Part shown: piece by piece, positions 10,208 through 19,915 of the stretch
Layout: each line of letters starts with the position of its first letter
Position numbering within the stretch: the stretch's first letter is position 1
NCBI GenBank assembly: GCA_026874595.1
Contig: CM049306.1
Location: forward strand, 104,979,142-105,043,141
DNA: 64,000 bases
From: Sipunculus nudus
Taxonomy: Eukaryota > Annelida > Sipuncula > Golfingiida > Sipunculidae
Direction of reading: 5' to 3'
The notes under the pieces: generated by a model
The model's database searches: none
The model's input: only the letters and a program-made list of their open reading frames with translations
What the model was told of the DNA's origin: nothing
Translations under genes and position numbers: made by a program

Positions 10208-11130
10208 TGAAGTTGTCTGGTACCCCTGACTCATAAAAAAAATTATAAATTATCAACTTTAATAGGTATGCTCTATGATCATTCAAAACTGTTTAAATCC
10301 CTTTGCCTTTCACTCATTTTACTTGTACTGCACTGACACCACCTTTGAGCTGTAAAAGAAGCTATCTGAGCTTCACCAATGGCATGACATTTTACCTTTC
10401 CCTCGGGTAAATTTGTTTAAGAAAGGACACACACGTAAACTTAAACAGGTCATACTGGTCTTTGGCAATCTTGCTCTGCAATAAATCCATTTTTTTTATG
10501 TCCTGGTCATCAAATTACATCAATTATGTAGGTCAAAAAGAAAAAGTGTTCCCAAGGTAAAATGTATGGAGTTAATCATTAACTGTCATATGAGTATTTC
10601 TTTAGATCCCTGACCGTATTTCTAAAAGTTTGTTTTTCCAAACAAAAAGCTTGTCCCCTGAAGCTTTTGGAAAAACCGTGCTCTACTCAGTCTACTGTAA
10701 TGAATTTATGACAGGAAAATTTAAGCAGTCTAAGGCAGAAATAGTACTTTATTCAAATGACTAAGAAATTCAGCTAAATATTGTGTTTAGTTATGAAAAC
10801 AGGACTCTGTCCCAGAATCTGAAACAATGACCTGCATGACTTATGCTCGTAGAGCCACGCCTCCTGCAGTTGATACATCGTAACAAATTTACTAGGGCTG
10901 CTGCAGGCCTGTCTTTGCTGGGGGAAACCCAGAGCAGACAATGTTTGCCTCTTATCACACCATTATCTTCTAATTGACATTTAAAGTGGAAAACATTGTC
11001 CAAGTGGTATGTGTTCATCTTAATTGTTCAAATAAAGACTACCACACTGAGCCTCACAGTGACACCCAAGTTGCTTTCTCAGACACCCAAAGGGTTTGTT
11101 TGCACATCCTTTACATATTAAAGTTAATAA
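10208..11130. other. no gene seen
   Basis: AT-rich non-coding sequence, possibly the decayed remainder of the Tigger-like element. One 75-codon minus-strand ORF (10791-11018) has no recognisable motif. Confidence 0.35.
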
Positions 11131-11712
11131 ACTAGTGGCCCATGGGCCATGACGCTCAGCTAATTTTGACTGAATGCTCATGTTTTTTTATTAATGCTAT
11201 ATATTGTCTGTGAGAATAGCCTATGGCTAAAGTTAGTGTTGAAAAATTTGACAGAAAAATAAAAATTTCAGGATTCATAGGAGACCTGCCCAGGACCCCT
11301 GGATTTTACAATAGAGGATTCCAAGGAAAATAGATACTATTTGTACCCTGTCTGTCTGTCTGGGTGCTTAAAATCATGTTTCTGGTCCATAGCTAGCAGA
11401 ATATAGGTCACCATGATCCAATTTCAGGTTTCAAGGAGAATTGGCAAGGATTACCCTGAATGTCATGTTAGAAGAGTCTAGGGCTAATGGATACCATTTG
11501 TGCCTCGTCTGTCTGGGTGCGCAAAACCATTTTTCAGCCCATAGGTCACACAATATAGGTCACCATGACCAAATTTCAGGTTTCCAAGGACACTTGAATA
11601 GGACCTCCCTGAATTTTATGTTAAAAGATTCTAGGCCTTATGAATAAAATTTGTGCCCTGTCTGACTGCATGGGTGCTTAAATGACATCTGTTCTAATAG
11701 GTTGCAAAATAT

Positions 11713-11727
11713 AGGTCATGATGACCT
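11713..11727. promoter_or_regulatory. perfect IR3 nuclear-receptor palindrome
   Basis: AGGTCATGATGACCT is a perfect inverted repeat of AGGTCA with a three-base spacer, the consensus estrogen-receptor element. Its use in this organism is unknown. Confidence 0.5.
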
Positions 11728-11869
11728 AATTTCAGTTTTCCAAGGACACTACCAAGGATGTCTCAGAATGTTACATTAGAAGATTCTAGGCCTAACAGAT
11801 ACAATGTGTGCCCTGACTGACTGTCTGGGTGCTTATATATGACTTCTTTTCCTAAAGGTCGCAAAATAT

Positions 11870-11884
11870 AGGTCACAGTGACCT
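11870..11884. promoter_or_regulatory. perfect IR3 nuclear-receptor palindrome
   Basis: AGGTCACAGTGACCT matches the classical estrogen-response-element consensus exactly. It is one of eight related sites in the array. Confidence 0.5.
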
Positions 11885-12180
11885 AGTTTTAGGTTTCAAA
11901 GGACATATGCCTAGGATCTAAAGGTCAGGTAGGAGGTTTCTAGGCCTAATGGATACAATTTGTGCCCCGTCTGACTGTCGGGGTGCTTAAAATCATGTTT
12001 TCGGTCTGTCTGTCACAAAATATAGGTTACCATGACCTAATTTCAGGTTTCCAAGAAGATTTGCCTAGAAACTCTCAGGATATTGAGTTAGAAGATTCTA
12101 GGCCTCACATATACGATTTGTCCCCATCTGACATTCAGGGTGCTTGAAATCATGTTTTCGGCCTGTCGGTCACAAAATAT

Positions 12181-12195
12181 AGGTCACAATGACCT
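12181..12195. promoter_or_regulatory. perfect IR3 nuclear-receptor palindrome
   Basis: AGGTCACAATGACCT, an exact AGGTCAnnnTGACCT palindrome in the sixth unit of the array. Confidence 0.5.
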
Positions 12196-12334
12196 AATTT
12201 CAGGTTTCCAAGGAGGTTTGCCAAGGACCTCCCTAAATGTCATGTTGGAAGATTATAGGCCTCACAGATATGATTTGTCCCTATCTAACATTCAGGGTGC
12301 TCATATGACATTTTCCCTATAGGTCGGAGAATAT

Positions 12335-12349
12335 AGGTCACAGTGACCT
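12335..12349. promoter_or_regulatory. perfect IR3 nuclear-receptor palindrome
   Basis: AGGTCACAGTGACCT, identical to the site at 11870. Imperfect sites lie at 11405, 11557, 12024 and 12494. Confidence 0.5.
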
Positions 12350-12860
12350 TGTTTCAGGTTTCCAAGGACATTTGCCCAAGATCTCCCAAAATGTCAGGTT
12401 TAGAGGTTTCTAGGCCTAATTTATACAATTTGTGCCCCGTCTGACTGTCTGGGTGCTCGAAATCATGTTTTTGGCCCGTAGGTCACAAAATATAGGTCAC
12501 CATGACTTAATTTTGGGTTTCCAAAGAGATTTGCCCAGGACCTCCCTGGATGTACCGTTAGAAATTTCTAGATCTAAAGGTTATGATTTGTGCCCTGTAA
12601 ACAGACGGCCTGCCGGACAGCCAGACGGCCAGACACCGGACAAAGGGTGATCACTATAGCTCAGATGACTTACAGTCAGCTGAGCTAAAAACAATCCCCC
12701 TGATTTGTACTGACATGAAAGGCCAAAATTTTATATGAAAAACAAAAATTACATGCATGTTGTGACTGTATTTCTTTCCTGGGAAGAAATGGTGGGAAGA
12801 AAGTATTTCTTCCCTTCCCTTCCCTCAGGGAAGGTTGTGCCAACCCTGCAGTGTAGCATA

Positions 12861-14259
12861 GGGAGAGCCAGGGTTGGCAGTTTTAATCCACTGTGTTACG
12901 GGTGACATAAAAGCGGGCCAAACTGTCTCGCTAGTGAAGCTTGCTTTTCTAGCGAAGCGGTTGGAACGCTAGACATGTGTGCCACCGACATGGGTTCGAA
13001 TCCCGGATCGGCCCAGTATTTTCCCCTGAATAATTTGTCTTTGTAACAACTGGATATATCCAGATTAATCCGGATCGGATAAAACAGGTGTAAACTGTCT
13101 GTGAAGTAGATATTTCATATTAAATAAAGCTTTTATCTGTAAAATAATAAATTCTAATCAGAAATATTTGTGTCTAGTTACCTGAATTACCACGGTATGT
13201 GACCATATATTTATACATATAACAGGCATTTCTTGTCAGAGATCACTTTAGAAGTTCTGAAAGTATTGCCATGATTTTAATAACAAGTTTGAATCTTGAA
13301 TAAAATTATTTCTCTATTTTAGAGAATCCAGAGTGACTTTGAAACACCATCTGTTTTGTACATTACAGTATAAAAAGCTAAACAACTGCAGTTCATAAGT
13401 TTACTTAAACTCAACAATCGGTGGTACCCTGGAATGTCCTGTCATATATTCACAGATTAACATCTGTTCAAGATTACATCTGAGAGAGATGTACATAATC
13501 CAGTCATGTATTGAATAAATGACTTAAGATATACAGTGATATCAGCTGTCCATAATTGTATGAGGGTTTTCACTGAGACACAAACAATAAATGTTTAAAA
13601 GCTATCTTGCCCCAGTTGTTTTCTCTGAATGCGGTGTAGTAGTGTGATTTGTTTTTCCCTCTTCTCCACTGGAAAGACATGTTTACACAAGCAGCAACAG
13701 TGGGCTACCATTTGACAACAAGCCAATCATGATAGCCTGAGAGGAGAAACCCCCATTCGATCTTAGTCATTCAGGCATCCTCCTCCACAAGACTCTAGTT
13801 GCGCCATAAGTTGTTGACAACTGGGCTGCAAAAGTCACCCTGCCCGATGACTTTGAGTACACATTTGTTGGCCAAGGATGATGCTAAAAGATGACTCATC
13901 CTATTCATGCATTGAGAAATTGACACCAGCCAGAAGAGTACCATAGACGACAAAAGGACTGCCCCTCATTCTGCTGTTTGTTGAGTATTAGCTTTAATGG
14001 CTGCTGACAACATTGAAACATGAACCCGGAGGAACTTGCCAATTGGATATCAGGCTTATATATTGTCAATATATTAATAAACCTTCAGAACTTATTTATC
14101 CAGATTAGTATTTACATTAATAAAATTAAATTTCAGTTTGATCCAGTTTAATCCTGCATAATCTGGATAAAAATGGATTTAACCGGATAAAACCCAGTTT
14201 TATCCATTGTCCTGGATTAAACAAGTTTTATCAGGATAAAACCCAACCCTGGGGAGAGC
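12861..14259. mobile_element. non-autonomous hAT element with perfect 8-bp target duplication
   Basis: The element proper is 12869-14251. It starts CAGGGTTGGCAGTTTTAATCC and ends, reverse complemented, CAGGGTTGGGTTTTATCCTG. It is flanked on both sides by GGGAGAGC (12861-12868 and 14252-14259), a perfect 8-bp target duplication as made by hAT transposases. The sub-terminal regions hold repeated GGATAAAAC and ATCCGGAT-type motifs. There is no hAT transposase ORF. A tRNA-like segment lies near the left end. Confidence 0.85.
12950..13016 (+). repeat. tRNA-derived segment (SINE-like) inside the hAT
   Basis: CTAGCGAAGCGGTTGGAACG resembles a tRNA A-box/D-arm and GGGTTCGAATCCC is a textbook B-box/T-arm. 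The acceptor and anticodon stems do not pair, so this is not a functional tRNA. It is either a SINE head captured by the hAT or an internal pol III-like promoter. Confidence 0.5.
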
Positions 14260-14354
14260 ACACAGGAGCTAGGGCTAGGCACATAATTGTATTACATAAT
14301 CAACCAGGATGTTGTTGCCAGTGATGATGCAACACATTTGTAAACCTTATAAGC

Positions 14355-14389
14355 AGTTAATAATATTTCTCATATTAGCAGTTCATAAT
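14355..14389 (+). repeat. 35-bp direct repeat, left copy
   Basis: Matches 15179-15213 at 33 of 35 bases (core CTCATATTAGCAGTTCATAA). The two copies bracket the inverted-repeat element at 14464-15099. Confidence 0.8.
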
Positions 14390-14463
14390 ATTTCCCTCTA
14401 TCATTTGGATGTATTAATTATAATTCCACAGCCATAATTAAACCCCCCTTTTCCTGCAGCAGC

Positions 14464-15099
14464 CTGCCACCCAAAAGCTGATATAAATTATCGGCATGCT
14501 TCGTGCGACCCCCTAACAACATCCGGTGTAACATACCTTAGGGATTTTCGGAAATATCCTGCTTGGATTATTGGGCTTCGTGTGACCCTCGCACAAATGA
14601 TCCCCATGAGATTGTGTAATACTTGTCAACCACAAAGTCAGTGGTCAAGTTTTGTATTTTTTTGTTATTTTTCTAAGCTTTCAATTTTGTTACATGGACT
14701 CAATTACCCTTGAGTCGTGTCAATCAATATCGGAGGAGGCATCTTTGATGATAACTTGGATGATAACTTTGTTATTCATCAAGAAATAAGTAGACTAATG
14801 TACGTGTACCACCCACGATGCAAATTTGGTACACATTTTCTTTACATCTGTCACACAGTACATGTGTATGAAGACCCCGGCCACACGTAAGGCCCTGACT
14901 TCGTGTGACCATGAGCGCCTGTAAGCTGTGCCAACACCCGTCGCACAAAGCCACCACAGATTCCTGCGACCTGGTACATGTGCACTCAAGCATAATTTTC
15001 AGATCAAGTGAGGGGGTCGCAGAAAGGAGCTCTTCATACGACCCCCCGGTCGCAGGAAGGTCTGCCATAAATTATATTCTGGAGATGATGGGGTGGCAG
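14464..15099. mobile_element. possible MITE with imperfect terminal inverted repeats
   Basis: The left end CTGCCACCC, then GATATAAATTATCGGCA, then TGCGACC is mirrored at the right end as CTGCCACCC, then AATATAATTTATGGCA, then TGCGACC (reverse complement). The interior repeats GTCGCACGAAG-type motifs in both orientations. No transposase and no clear target duplication, so the exact ends are uncertain. Confidence 0.45.
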
Positions 15100-15178
15100 T
15101 ACATGCTATAGGGTACAATTCTAGGTTAAGTATAGGTACTACATTTTTTTTCAGTACTGACATACTCACATGATAGGT

Positions 15179-15213
15179 AGTTAATCATTTTTCTCATATT
15201 AGCAGTTCATAAT
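15179..15213 (+). repeat. 35-bp direct repeat, right copy
   Basis: Second copy of the repeat at 14355, 824 bp away and in the same orientation. Confidence 0.8.
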
Positions 15214-15391
15214 CTGCCATTAGGGGGTCAGTACTAATTATGGAGCCACCATAGAAAGCAGGCTTTGCTTCTATTGAGGAAAATATAAATAAAACTGTCT
15301 CCTCTCATTCCCTATTCTAACTCCTACTTTTCCCTGTAGATGTCCCTACACTCAACTATTCTAACATTACCAACTACTAAGCATCAGAAGT

Positions 15392-15458
15392 CGCCTGAAT
15401 CGGGAATCGAACCTACGATCTCTAGACTGGGAGCCCTACATGCTACTAAGTGAGCCGT
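15392..15458 (-). repeat. tRNA-derived SINE head or tRNA pseudogene
   Basis: The minus strand shows an A-box-like GGCTCACTTAGTAGCATG and a B-box GGTTCGATTCCC at tRNA spacing. I could not form a full set of tRNA stems, so it is more likely a SINE head or pseudogene than a working tRNA gene. Confidence 0.4.
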
Positions 15459-16152
15459 GAAGACGAGATACCAGCAAGAGCGAGTTTTGTTCATTTATAT
15501 CTGTGATTGAAGCGTTCAGATGGGGAACCCAGGTTCCCCGGACCCCTCCTCCTCTAATATAATAAACTACAGTTATGAGCAAAATTAAATACAGGAATTC
15601 TCAGGAAAATAATATGTATCGGCCTTTTTCAATAAACAATTTATTATGCGACACCCGTTGTGCATAAGGTACCGGTGGTAGGCTGAAGCCCGCGTTCTAT
15701 GGTTCTGCCCTAATTATTATTCCCATCTGTAATTAAATATCAGAAGAAGACCTAGTATGAGCAAAATTTTATCCAACTGTCCCAAATGTAGGTACTGACT
15801 GTAAATTCCCTATGCCTGATCTTGATTTTGACACTTATTTGTATTGTCCATCTATTCAAAAAATTAAATTTATATTGATATTCGCTGCCACAGAACAAAT
15901 ACAATCACATGAGTCATGAAAGATATTACCCGTATTGATGTAACAGCGTTAGTCGTGCCCTTATTAATTAATTTTAACGAATCTGCTCACGAAGTCTAAC
16001 TACAGAGCTACCATTGAAGACAACACAGTGAATTGACACACTTGCTAGCTTGTCATCCTGCCAAACATGGCACTAACCTGCTGACACTGTGACAGTAACA
16101 CAGTGTCAACTGTCAGCCGACGAGACTCCTAAATTTACCGGGCATCACTTAC
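15459..16152. other. no gene seen
   Basis: Non-coding sequence. In the minus direction it would be the start of the intron that follows the donor at 16151-16152. Confidence 0.35.
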
Positions 16153-16308
16153 CGGTTCGGTACGGACAGTGCTGCGAATCCACGACATACAGCTGTTAAA
16201 CCAACATCTGGCAGCGGTCGGACGGATAAATTTATGAAATATCAAATTATTTCTGTTCAAAGTGGCCTCTCGAAACACAGTTACACAGGATTTTCCCACC
16301 GACGTCAT
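16153..16308 (-). CDS. candidate first exon, 52 codons, ending in a consensus donor
   Basis: On the minus strand an ATG at 16308 (in-frame stop 9 bases upstream) opens 52 codons that end exactly at ACCG|GTAAGTGATG, a strong 5' splice site. The region is richer in CpG than its surroundings (GATGACGTCGGTGGG, CCGTCCGACCGC), as expected near a promoter. The peptide starts MTSVGKSCVTVFREATLNRN and carries about eight arginine/lysine residues against two acidic ones, so it could be a mitochondrial-type presequence or simply read-through of a 5' untranslated exon. It ends at phase 0 and could join either the exon at 6354-6491 or the FEM1 exon. No transcript evidence exists. Confidence 0.35.
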
Positions 16309-17062
16309 CCAAAGCTATGTCAAACGACTGGTTATTTTGTTGTTTATTGTTGCTGGCCTTATAGTTATGAATATTAATACCAGATGGCACCACTTTATTG
16401 ACAGCCGCGTTCTCCAATCATATTGCTGAAAAAATTAGCCGTATCAGAAAGTCTAATAATGGGCCATTAATTGGGAGAATATTATGCAATGTATGTCAAT
16501 AAATGCTCCATTTATAACAGGATTTCCCTTAACCTGAGCAATTATATTTTCATAAGCTATCATATGGTATTTATCAGATTTTTATGCTTAAATGAAACTG
16601 TACAAATCTCAATGTTATTTTCCATAGGCCTATAACAAAATCATCGCAAAGGATTGCAGTAAGTTATATACTGCCGCCTGCAGGTCAGGGGGGTAGCGTA
16701 GGCTTGACACGAGGTGGTGCGTTGATGCACATTTTGGAGTACTGACAGCCAAGTTATTTATTTTTTTAAACATAGGCCTACCGTACACACATCATGCAGT
16801 GTTTCCATGATATAGACGTAATTTATTCAATCACAATATTTATCTTAACCGGTTTCTCTTCATCTATTGAAAGTGGCATCTTCCGAGTTTTTTTTATCTT
16901 GACTGGACATTAAGTCTCGGCCAGTCTCCTGAGGCTAATAAACTATGATGACTTATATGATGACAAGCTCACCTATAATTTCGTCTGGAACTTGTGTATA
17001 ATTGTATAATTGGAAAACCCCTTTTTGATAAGATGTGACTGATCCGCATTATTTCAATATAC

Positions 17063-17064
<2 letters not shown>
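16309..17064. other. no gene seen
   Basis: Possible promoter-side sequence for the candidate exon at 16153-16308. No TATA box or known repeat stands out. Confidence 0.3.
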
Positions 17065-17112
<48 letters not shown>

Positions 17113-17113
17113 A
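17065..17113. repeat. (TA)n microsatellite
   Basis: Nearly pure TA dinucleotides with one TTTATA interruption, directly abutting the hairpin element on its right. Confidence 0.95.
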
Positions 17114-17280
17114 ACACTTGAGAGAAAAACAACACTGTATAAATTCACGACAGTCTGTTTCACGGGATGCGACCCGATCATCAGGTGAATGTTGTTAGAA
17201 CATTCTAAAAACATCCATCTGATGATCGGGTCGCATCCCGTGATACAGTGAATTTATACAGTGTTGTTTTTCTCCAGTGT
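17114..17280. repeat. inverted-repeat (hairpin) element next to TA microsatellites
   Basis: The left arm (17114-17184) and right arm (17219-17280) are reverse complements over about 60 bases, with a roughly 34-base loop. The core CACGGGATGCGACCCGATCA pairs with TGATCGGGTCGCATCCCGTG. Both sides carry (TA)n tracts. The outer sequence GAGAAAAACAACACTGTATA also appears at the extreme right edge of the window, again after a microsatellite, showing a dispersed family. Confidence 0.85.
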
Positions 17281-17341
17281 CATATCGCTCTGGCCTAGCC
17301 TGTAGGCCATAGAGCACTTTACAACGGAGGGGAACTCTACC

Positions 17342-17344
<3 letters not shown>

Positions 17345-17412
<68 letters not shown>
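17345..17412. repeat. (TA)n microsatellite
   Basis: About 34 TA units, to the right of the hairpin element. Confidence 0.95.
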
Positions 17413-17416
<4 letters not shown>

Positions 17417-18837
17417 ACAATTATTGCCATTTAATCCATTGAGATATCCTTTTTTTTATAATGGTATAAAAGATAAAAATGATTTTTCTACATTTTTTTA
17501 ATATTCACGGACGAGTGAATGCATCAAGCACACAGTGAATCAACATCTTACACCAGTTTTGAACTTCTAATGCTTGAAACTCATTTGAGCGATTTCATAT
17601 GAATCATAATACACGGTGTATTGGTGATTAAAATAGCTTGAATATAATGAACAAACATGCTCCTTACCCAGCGGCTATACAATGCGGTCGTCCCAGGTCT
17701 CCTTTCTACCCGCTTCAATGCAGGGATCTCTGGGCTACAACGCCAGAGTGAGCACAGAGCAAAGAATTTTAATCAGGCCAATGAGAGCGTAGTATTATTA
17801 CATTGTGCATCCAGCTCCAAATCTGAATTTAAACACCTGCTCTCGTCGGTTCCTGTGCTAGAACTAGTGTAATAAAACCAACGAGAGTGAGTGTCGCACT
17901 GACACACTGAAACTTTAAGTTTAGGGGACCGAATATGTGTCTTATCCATGTGTTGCCCTTCGGTCCTGCCACATGTCATCAAATTTCACCTCCTTTTCAT
18001 TTTTATTTATCTAAACCTGGTTCCTCCTAATTTTATTTTCAAAAGTATATTTCAAAATTTGTTGCACCCTCACCCATACAGAGTACATTGTAATGTATAT
18101 TGTAATGGGTTTGGCCGAGAGTAAACTTGAAAACGTAACAACATTTTTGGGATAAAGGCAAACTATCCTGGCACTATATTTAGAACAAAAACATATTTTC
18201 TTGAATATAAAACCGAACTCGACCGAATTTTATATCAGAAAAAAATGCCTCTCTGTAAACTTATACAGCCGCTGATATTAAAATTGGGTAAAACTGCGTA
18301 CACTGTCAATTCAAAGCGATGCATATACAGGTATATACTGTATACATAGGGCCTAGCAACCAATAAATATGAAATCTGGTTACGCACCTAACATGTTTTC
18401 ATTTTTTATCTGGTTGATTTCTGAATTTAATAAACCTTTGGCTTCATACGTTATTTGTTAGTAGAAAAGTATAAAATAATCTCGCATCATGTTCCCATAT
18501 GTGTATGTGTATGTGTAAAGACATTCTTTTAGTTAATTTGATGTTCCATATATATTGTGTTGATGTTCGCTAATTTGAGTCCACGGAGCCAGGGGGAGCG
18601 AGGGGAGGGTGGTCCAGGTGGTAAACCCACGACTGCGAATAAAGCAATCACAATGATATACAGGATTCGGAATCGATGTCACCAAAGGACTTTGATTTAG
18701 TTATTGTATTGCATGTTCTAGTCGGGAATATAACTAGATGACTGTTTTGATAATTTATTGTACATTCATAAGGAGTATCATGTTTAGATATAAACGTGAG
18801 AACTTTGGTTAAAAAACACATGTGTCTCATTTGGTGT
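17413..18837. other. no gene seen
   Basis: AT-rich sequence with short unassigned ORFs only. No transposon ends recognised. Confidence 0.4.
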
Positions 18838-19915
18838 TAATTTCAAAGATGTTTAGTGGCTAGAGAGCACACGTGTTTCATTTAATGTTAATCTCGGTAC
18901 AGTTTAATTCCGCCGGAGCCGTCTCTGTTTAGCGGTCTCTATAGTAACAAGGGTTTGTTGTGGATTTCAAAGGAATAACATCTAATTAGTTTAATTTCCC
19001 CAGAAATTTTGTCTATGGAGGCATATCCTTATTATAATTCATACTGTAATTTACGGCCGACGTAATTAGGCGTGATTGGCCAAAAGACAACGGGAGTTTG
19101 ACGTCAGCAAGCATTTATCGTGAGGAGGACATTTTCGGGAGGTGTCAGAGCAGCGTACCAGTGATAGGTATAGCCTTACAATACCTGCAGAAGTCCAGGG
19201 GCAGGTCTGCGTATATCATTCGAGTCAGCTGAGAGATGATGTCTGCAAGCGAAGATAGTCGGTGTCTGGGGAAAGTCACAGTGATTTCTTTGTAAAGGAC
19301 TTCAGAGTGACAGACAGGTAAATCTGGCGATTTATTACCTGAGGTGAGGGCTTCCAGGAAAAGACCCAGGACTTTATTTAAACACGTAAATCTAGAGGTA
19401 ATGAATATTGCTATTTTGAGGCGTATTCGGCTACCTAGATCTGGATGATTCCAGGAGACAGCTGTAAAGGACATTGATTAAAGGGCCCAGAAAGAATAGT
19501 CTGTGCGCGGTGCGTGAACTGTGTCAGACGTGTATACTCCAGCGAAAGTTTGTGCATTATAGGAGCACTATAGGACTAAATGTACTGAACACAAATCGCT
19601 ATGCACTCAGTGAGTCGAACAGTGTTACATCCCAGTGTCATGTGTGCGCGTTGGCCATGTGACCAGAAACAGAGGAAACAAGGAACTTTGTCGTAGACTG
19701 TAATTAACGGACTCAGTGTTTATTTCTGTGTCATCATCAGTGTTTGTGTATGTGGAGCACCTCTCCAGAGAATGTAAGTAGCTTCTTTCTTTAATATATT
19801 GATTTATTTTGTTAAAACGACTTATTCATTTTTTGGAGTGCACGTATGCAAGAGTTCGGCAAGTTGGTTTGACAGTTAAAAGAACCTGGACGTTCACATC
19901 TTTATCGGCGTGACA
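18838..19915 (-). repeat. inverted 1.1-kb duplication, copy A
   Basis: The reverse complement of this segment aligns along its whole length with 61668-62765, by eye at roughly three-quarters identity. Landmarks in both are AACTCTTGCATACGT, GCGCGGTGCGTGAACTG-type sequence, CAATATTCA and CCCCAGACACCGACTATCT. The copies are 42 kb apart in opposite orientation. This copy also contains a CRE-like TGACGTCA near 19098, and just left of its end in plus orientation a GAGAATGTAAGTAG donor-like site at about 19774. Confidence 0.8.
19145..19474 (-). CDS. hypothetical ORF of the duplicated segment, copy A
   Basis: This 109-codon ORF has no known domain. It matters because the second copy (62127-62492) keeps the same frame across indels: segments SRIRL, LNKV, GLFLEAL and FPRHRLS are shared, and two length differences (about 18 and 6 bases) are multiples of three. 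That hints at coding constraint, or at a formerly coding element. The starts are not conserved, because copy B has a one-base difference before its ATG. It could instead be an exon read from an upstream ATG or non-coding repeat sequence. Confidence 0.25.
   Translation of the reverse strand: MSFTAVSWNHPDLGSRIRLKIAIFITSRFTCLNKVLGLFLEALTSGNKSPDLPVCHSEVLYKEITVTFPRHRLSSLADIISQLTRMIYADLPLDFCRYCKAIPITGTLL

Larger units (their letters stand above)
11131..12690. repeat. satellite-like element of about nine 155-bp units carrying inverted AGGTCA palindromes
   Basis: The left end reads GGCCATGACGCTCAGCT and the right end GTCAGCTGAGCTAAAA, a short terminal inversion (GCTCAGCT). Between them are diverged tandem units: a palindrome AGGTCAnnnTGACCT, CTAATTTCAGGTTTCC, a GATTCTAGGCCTAATGGATA block, a TTTGTGCCCCGTCTGACTGT block and GGGTGCTTAAAATCATG. 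The last unit runs into ACAGACGGCCTGCC and GGACAAAGGGTGATCACTAT. The same parts recur at 24850, 29288-29487, 36236-37806 and 48217-48320. It has no coding capacity. It looks like a dispersed non-autonomous element with an internal tandem array, a type common in molluscs. Confidence 0.8.

Noticed and set aside
9729-12849. a larger hAT element between CAGGGTTG (9729) and CCAACCCTG (12841-12849)
   Set aside because: The flanking octamers (CCCCAAAT and CAGTGTAG) do not match and the inverted ends agree only over about eight bases.
12950-13016. functional tRNA gene
   Set aside because: A- and B-boxes are present but the acceptor and anticodon stems do not pair. The same holds for 15392-15458 and 50320-50395.
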